From: Armatimonadota bacterium
GTDB taxonomy: Bacteria; Armatimonadota; SYMT01
NCBI GenBank assembly: GCA_020696885.1
Contig: JAJFMS010000386.1
Span: 1-6,387, forward strand
DNA length: 6,387 nucleotides
Direction of reading: 5' to 3'
Position 1 is the first letter of the stretch. Each line of letters starts with the position of its first letter. The notes beneath the pieces were generated by a model. It was not told the DNA's origin and did no database searches. It saw nothing but the letters and a program-made list of their open reading frames with translations. The position numbers and the translations under genes were made by a program. Positions 5,389-6,387 of this stretch are shown piece after piece.

Positions 5389-6141
5389 TTACAGCTCCCG
5401 GATCTCGATGTTCCGGAAGTCCACCTGGTGGCCGTGGCTCTGCATCCCGATGTGACCCTTCCGGGGACGTGCGGCCAGGGACTTGTGTCCGCCCTTGCCG
5501 TTCGTCTCCTTGGAGACGTCGCAGTCCTGGATCAACACGCCGTTCAGCTTCACCCGCACGATGTCGCCTTTGCAGTAGACGTCGTAGTGGTTCCACTGCC
5601 CGGGCGCCTTGGCGGGATGGGACTTCGCCGCCACCTGGTAGTAGAGGCCGCCGGTGTACTGGGCGTCCACGAGCTTGCCCTTGTACTCGGGGGCGTTGTC
5701 GTCCAGGATCTGGATCTCGATCCCCTCGTGCGCCGGATCGCCGACCGTCGGGAAGCGGATGCCGAGGCCGCTGTTGCCGCCCGGCCCGATGCGATAGTCG
5801 ATCTTCAGCTCGAAGTCGCCGTACTGCTTGTCGGAGGCCAGCCAGCCGCCGCCGGGGAGCACGCAGGAGATCATCTCCCCGTTCGCCTTCCAGGCCTCGG
5901 TCTTGCCGTCCTTCACGTGCCAGCCCTTCAGGCTCGGCGGCTCGGCGGGAGCCTTGCGCTTGCTGGGCTGCGCGGTCTTGGTGAAGAAGTTCCGGTTGCC
6001 GGCTTCGCTGCCGTAGGAGGAGCCGCCGGGGCTGCTTCCGTTGTAAAGGCGGACCCACTCCCCCTTGGCCTGGACGCACGTGGCGGTCGCGAGCAGGGCG
6101 AGGGCAGCTACCCCGCCGGTGCAGAGCATTCGTCGATTCAT
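5389..6141 (-). CDS. Exported DUF1080 (3-keto-disaccharide hydrolase) protein, paralogue 2
   Basis: The protein has 250 residues with an N-terminal signal peptide: basic NRR, hydrophobic GGVAALALLATAT, and a likely cut after VQA at residue 25. The Cys22 context (TATC) is not a lipobox. The DUF1080 domain matches its downstream neighbour through WVRLYNG (29-35), YGDFELKIDYRI (107-118), GNSGLGIRF (122-130), EGIEIQILDD (139-148), QWNHYDVYCKG (182-192), VRVKLNGVLI (195-204) and an identical VDFRNIEIREL end. It differs by about 33 extra residues (36-71) between LYNG and LKGWHV, rich in Ser, Gly, Lys and Pro, where paralogue 1 has only KDLS. ATG 6141 has GGAG at 6149-6152 with 7-nt spacing. It is the first gene of the two-gene operon, divergent from the M55 peptidase gene. 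The pair clearly arose by duplication; substrate differences are unknown. Confidence 0.92.
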   Translation of the reverse strand: MNRRMLCTGGVAALALLATATCVQAKGEWVRLYNGSSPGGSSYGSEAGNRNFFTKTAQPSKRKAPAEPPSLKGWHVKDGKTEAWKANGEMISCVLPGGGWLASDKQYGDFELKIDYRIGPGGNSGLGIRFPTVGDPAHEGIEIQILDDNAPEYKGKLVDAQYTGGLYYQVAAKSHPAKAPGQWNHYDVYCKGDIVRVKLNGVLIQDCDVSKETNGKGGHKSLAARPRKGHIGMQSHGHQVDFRNIEIREL

Positions 6142-6156
6142 AGGCTAACTCCGGTC

Positions 6157-6167
6157 GAAAACGTTTC
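6157..6167. promoter_or_regulatory. LacI/GalR-family-like operator palindrome upstream of the DUF1080 operon
   Basis: GAAAACGTTTC contains the perfect 8-bp palindrome AAACGTTT (6159-6166) with a central CG, the hallmark of LacI/GalR-type operators such as those of PurR and FruR. It ends 16-25 nt upstream of the DUF1080 ATG, within the leader, which suits repression. No clear -35/-10 pair was found nearby on either strand. Binding is inferred from the motif alone, and no regulator gene is in the window. Confidence 0.4.
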
Positions 6168-6189
6168 TCCCTTCCGGTTCACCGTCTGT

Positions 6190-6214
6190 GGCGGCGTCAC
6201 CTGTCGGCGCCGCC
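6190..6214. repeat. GC-rich hairpin in the divergent intergenic region
   Basis: GGCGGCG (6190-6196) pairs with CGCCGCC (6208-6214) around an 11-nt loop, in the 161-nt divergent gap between the DUF1080 and M55 genes. In DNA of this composition such a stem can arise by chance, and no function can be assigned. Confidence 0.35.
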
Positions 6215-6302
6215 GGGCGTGCAGAAACGCAACACCGCGCAGGAGAGGCGCGGCCCGGTACGAGAACGGGTTGCGGAGGAAGGGGACACAGGAGGCAAAA
6301 CC

Positions 6303-6387
6303 GTGCGCGTGTTGATCATGAGCGATATGGAAGGCGTCTCGGGGATCGTAGACTGGCAGCAGGTCAACGGCGGCGCGCCGATGTACG
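6303..6387 (+). CDS. M55-family D-aminopeptidase (DppA-like), N-terminal fragment
   Basis: Only the first 28 codons are in the window; the gene runs off the right end. GTG 6303 is preceded by a strong AGGAGG (6290-6295) with 7-nt spacing. The N-terminus reads (M)RVLIMSDMEGVSGIVDWQQV and continues NGGAPMY, a close match to peptidase family M55. Asp8 and Glu10 of the SDMEG motif are at the same positions as the first two zinc ligands of Bacillus subtilis DppA; the later His and Glu ligands lie outside the window. DppA-type enzymes are cytoplasmic, self-compartmentalising zinc peptidases that release N-terminal D-amino acids, for example from D-Ala-D-Ala or wall peptides. No signal peptide is present. 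It is divergent from the DUF1080 operon and might share regulatory sites in the 161-nt gap. Confidence 0.85.
   Translation, partial: MRVLIMSDMEGVSGIVDWQQVNGGAPMY

Noticed and set aside
5117..6079. 320-codon minus-strand frame across both DUF1080 genes
   Set aside because: Same strand but a different frame from the real genes; the translation is Arg/Gly-rich with no domain.
5428..6315. Long plus-strand open frame opposite the DUF1080 paralogue 2
   Set aside because: It is antisense to a clearly homologous signal-peptide-bearing DUF1080 gene and overlaps the start of the M55 gene, so it is a shadow.

Overview
The window is a GC-rich bacterial chromosomal segment carrying eight protein-coding genes. 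Six are complete and two run off the ends. The organism is probably Gram-negative-type: there are two exported DUF1080 (3-keto-disaccharide hydrolase) paralogues, a CNNM/CorC membrane protein, a DUF4432 sugar-epimerase-like enzyme and a fibronectin-III/HYDIN surface protein. DUF1080 and HYDIN/ASH families are especially common in Planctomycetota, Acidobacteriota, Armatimonadota, Verrucomicrobiota and similar soil or sediment phyla. The phylum cannot be fixed from sequence reading alone, and no rRNA, tRNA, CRISPR array or transposase was seen.

Layout from left to right. (1) Positions 1-1536, plus strand: the C-terminal end of a FnIII + ASH/HYDIN protein, then a DUF4432 (galactose-mutarotase-like) enzyme starting 2 nt after its stop. 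(2) 1537-1794: a convergent intergenic region with a hairpin and REP-like repeats of the CGTCAT(T/G)GCGA type. (3) 1795-3102, minus strand: a CNNM/CorC (TlyC-type) protein with DUF21 membrane domain, CBS pair and CorC_HlyC domain, with a consensus TATAAT -10 at 3189-3194. (4) 3219-3250: a near-perfect 15-bp inverted repeat. (5) 3372-3770, minus strand: a small thioredoxin-fold protein with no cysteines. (6) 3891-4573, plus strand: a two-gene, GTGA-overlapping toxin-antitoxin-like pair with its own promoter, a possible operator and a PIN protein that seems to lack two canonical catalytic aspartates. (7) 4574-4731: a convergent intergenic region with 8-bp-period GGAGT repeats facing an inverted ACTCC array. 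(8) 4732-6141, minus strand: two tandem exported DUF1080 paralogues, 3 nt apart. (9) 6303-6387, plus strand: the start of an M55 (DppA-type) D-aminopeptidase, divergent from the DUF1080 pair.

How the genes may work together. The DUF1080 pair, and possibly the DUF4432 enzyme, fit carbohydrate turnover: periplasmic processing of oxidised glycosides and cytoplasmic handling of sugar anomers. A LacI/GalR-like palindrome (AAACGTTT core) lies just upstream of the DUF1080 start. The M55 peptidase suggests recycling of D-amino-acid peptides. The CNNM protein is probably an independent housekeeping ion-transport gene. The TA-like pair and the cysteine-less thioredoxin-fold gene form a small accessory island between them. 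No clearly new multi-gene system is evident. The strongest leads are the degenerate PIN protein, the Cys-less thioredoxin-fold gene beside it, and the two structured convergent intergenic regions.
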